Source of the DNA: Acidimicrobiales bacterium | GTDB lineage: Bacteria > Actinomycetota > Acidimicrobiia > Acidimicrobiales > Acidimicrobilacustridaceae | Length of the DNA stretch: 64,000 nucleotides | Direction: 5' to 3' | NCBI GenBank assembly: GCA_018401565.1 | Contig: JAGYKS010000021.1 | Span: forward strand, 145,456-209,455 | The notes under the pieces: model-generated | Databases searched by the model: none | Seen by the model: only the letters and a program-made list of their open reading frames with translations | What the model was told of the DNA's origin: nothing | Part shown: piece by piece, positions 62,301 through 64,000 of the stretch | Layout of the letters: every line of letters begins with the position of its first letter | Position numbering within the stretch: the stretch's first letter is position 1 | Position numbers and translations under genes: made by a program

Positions 62301-64000
62301 AGTGAACCCCACCGTCAACTGCCGATCACCACCAACCACCGACACAATCGTCGGAGCCGAAAGCGGCAACGGCACCGCCAGGATGCACTCGCTGCTCGAC
62401 TCGGAATAGGCACCCTCACCGACGGCATTGATTGCTGCCACCCGATAGGTGTGCGCCGCATCGACGTCCAGCCCGGTGGCGGTGTAGGCGAGGGCATCAC
62501 CTGAGAACACCTCGGTCCACTCCCCCTCGGCGATGCGCTGCTGCACCACGAACTGTGTGATTGCACTCCCACCGTCGTCACCCGCTGACCAGCGCACATC
62601 ACAGCTCGAGGTTGCTGCAGTCACGTCCGGTGCCGGTGGAGCCGCCGGCACTGACACCGGAATTCCCGTGCCGGAGTTGGACGCCCCTCCCGATCCGCCG
62701 GCATTCAACGCCCGCAGCCGGATGGTGTACGTCACCCCGTTGGTCAGACCCGACACCACCACGGGACTGACGGTGCGCGCCGGGCTGAAGGCCGTCCAGT
62801 TCCGGGTGACCCCAAGCCTCACCAACCGGTTGCTGGGAACGTCGTCAACCAGTGTGAACGCTCCCCCGACCAGCAACTTGCCGTTGGGCTGAGCGACGAC
62901 AACCTGTACCGGACTGTTGAAACCAGACCCCACTGAAAACGAGGGATCAGGCGTTCCACCCGGACCCAACCGCGCCAGCCCTGGGGAAGCAACAGTGTCG
63001 ACAGCGGTGAACTGGCCACCGGCCACCACACTGTCGTCGGCCTGAACTGCCACGGAGTAGACCGGGCCATCGAACCCCTGACCGAGGGCGAACGACGGAC
63101 TTCGACTGCCATCAGGCTCCAACCGCACGACACGGTTTGCCGACCCTCCACCAAAAGTGGTGAACAGCCCTCCGGCTACCAGCCTGCCCTTGCTGTCCAC
63201 AGCCACCGTGCGGACCTCACCGTTGAAACCAGCCCCCACATCAAACGCCGTGTCCCGACTGCCATCAGCGTTCAACCGCACCATCCGAATCGCTGACACA
63301 CCATCAAACGTGGTGAACGACCCCGCCACCACCACATCACCATCATCAAGAACCGCCACATCCCACACATCACCGTTGAAACCAGTCCCCACATCAAACG
63401 ACGGGTCCCGACTGCCATCAGAATTCAACCGCACCAACCCACCAGCAGACACCCCCCCATACGACCTGAACGCCCCACCAGCAATCACCTTGCCGTCATC
63501 CTGGGCGGCCAACGCCAACACCCCATCGTCAAACCCCGACCCCACCACGAACGAACCATCCAACGACCCGTCCGCACCCAACTTGGCGATATTGCGCCGA
63601 AACACCCCATCAAACTCATCAAAAAACCCGCCAACCACCACACCACCATCACCCGTCAGCGCCACATCCCACGTCTCACCATCAAACCCGGCACCAACCA
63701 CAAACGACCCGTCACGACCGCCATCAGCATCAAACGGACAATCCGATTCGCCGACACACCATCAAACGTCCGAAACACCCCAACAGCCACCACCCGGCCA
63801 TCAGGCTGCACCGCCAACGAATACACCGAACTACCAAACCCCGACCCCACCACAAACGACGGATCCAGACTGCCGTCGCCCGAGCCGTCATCCAACAGGT
63901 ACTCGTAGTTGGTCACCGGGCTGCCCCCATCAGAATCCGGAGCAGTGAACCCCACCGTCAACTGCCGATCACCACCAACCACCGACACAATCGTCGGAGC
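59362..64000 (-). CDS. Delta-60 repeat and FN3 protein, N-terminus outside the window (frameshifted)
   Basis: The C-terminal part (at least 1545 codons) of a secreted-type repeat protein. Blocks such as DPSFVVGSGFGSSVYSLAVQPDG, split as SGFGSSVYSLAVQPDGRVV and FDGVSANRIVRLDADG, follow the delta-60 pattern (TIGR02608), forming propeller-like blades. FN3 modules with GLDVDAAHTYRVAATNAVG alternate with them. A unit of 1644 bp repeats along the gene. The frame is lost near 60885 and 63730; both are one-base losses in C runs, as the sister copies show. It precedes the giant FN3 gene by 152 bases on the same strand. No anchor is seen at its C-terminus, which ends GTPLG. Confidence 0.82.
60611..63897 (-). 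repeat. 1644-bp tandem repeat, two full units
   Basis: The landmark aggtactcgtagttggtcac starts at 60611, 62254 and 63897 (partial at the edge), each 1643 bases apart. The true unit is 1644 bp (548 codons); each interval is one base short because of one deletion. Confidence 0.88.

Overview
The window is high-GC, densely coded DNA. It most likely comes from a free-living actinobacterium, and I infer the class Acidimicrobiia. The grounds are three LLM-fold oxidoreductases of F420-type families, a mycobacterial-type CYP51/ferredoxin operon, a DUF2855 protein, a SCO6745-type protein, a heliorhodopsin, and very large SLH/FN3/delta-60 surface proteins. I saw no rRNA, tRNA, CRISPR array, phage or transposase.

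Layout. 1-6.3 kb: a hemolysin-III-type membrane protein (cut by the window edge), a GNAT acetyltransferase, an SDR, an F420-type oxidoreductase, a LOG-family protein and a fused double GT4 glycosyltransferase. 6.7-19.6 kb: a cell-envelope glycan-like locus with a Rieske oxygenase, several glycosyltransferases, a methyltransferase, two sulfotransferases around a membrane-anchored P450, a GT-C membrane protein, three tandem GT2-TPR paralogues and a membrane TPR protein. 19.8-24.2 kb: a secreted collagen-like (Gly-X-Y) protein and an M23 endopeptidase. 24.3-32.7 kb: oxidative catabolism genes (flavin monooxygenase, two SDRs, aldehyde dehydrogenase, HIBADH-type dehydrogenase, CMD-like protein, DHDPR-like protein) and an FN3 gene relic. 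32.7-38.2 kb: a five-gene, overlap-coupled operon (SnoaL-like, unknown protein, CYP123-like, CYP51, ferredoxin) facing a TetR regulator, recalling the M. tuberculosis cyp51 region. 38.3-47.2 kb: a DUF2207 membrane protein, two more LLM enzymes, an SDR, a DUF2855 protein, a GDPD lipoprotein, a heliorhodopsin and a SCO6745-type protein. 47.3-64 kb: two giant secreted repeat proteins on the minus strand, one with a beta-propeller, about 36 FN3 units and SLH repeats, the other with delta-60 repeats and FN3 and running off the window.

Frameshifts are very common from 16 kb onward. Roughly 30 single- or double-base indels break otherwise intact, conserved genes, often in C or G runs. Inside the delta-60 gene, neighbouring near-identical repeat copies show directly that two of them are one-base losses from C runs. 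I therefore treat most broken genes as probably intact in the organism and give them as single genes, naming each break. A second recurring theme is short tandem repeats (6-21 bp) at gene ends and inside coding sequence.
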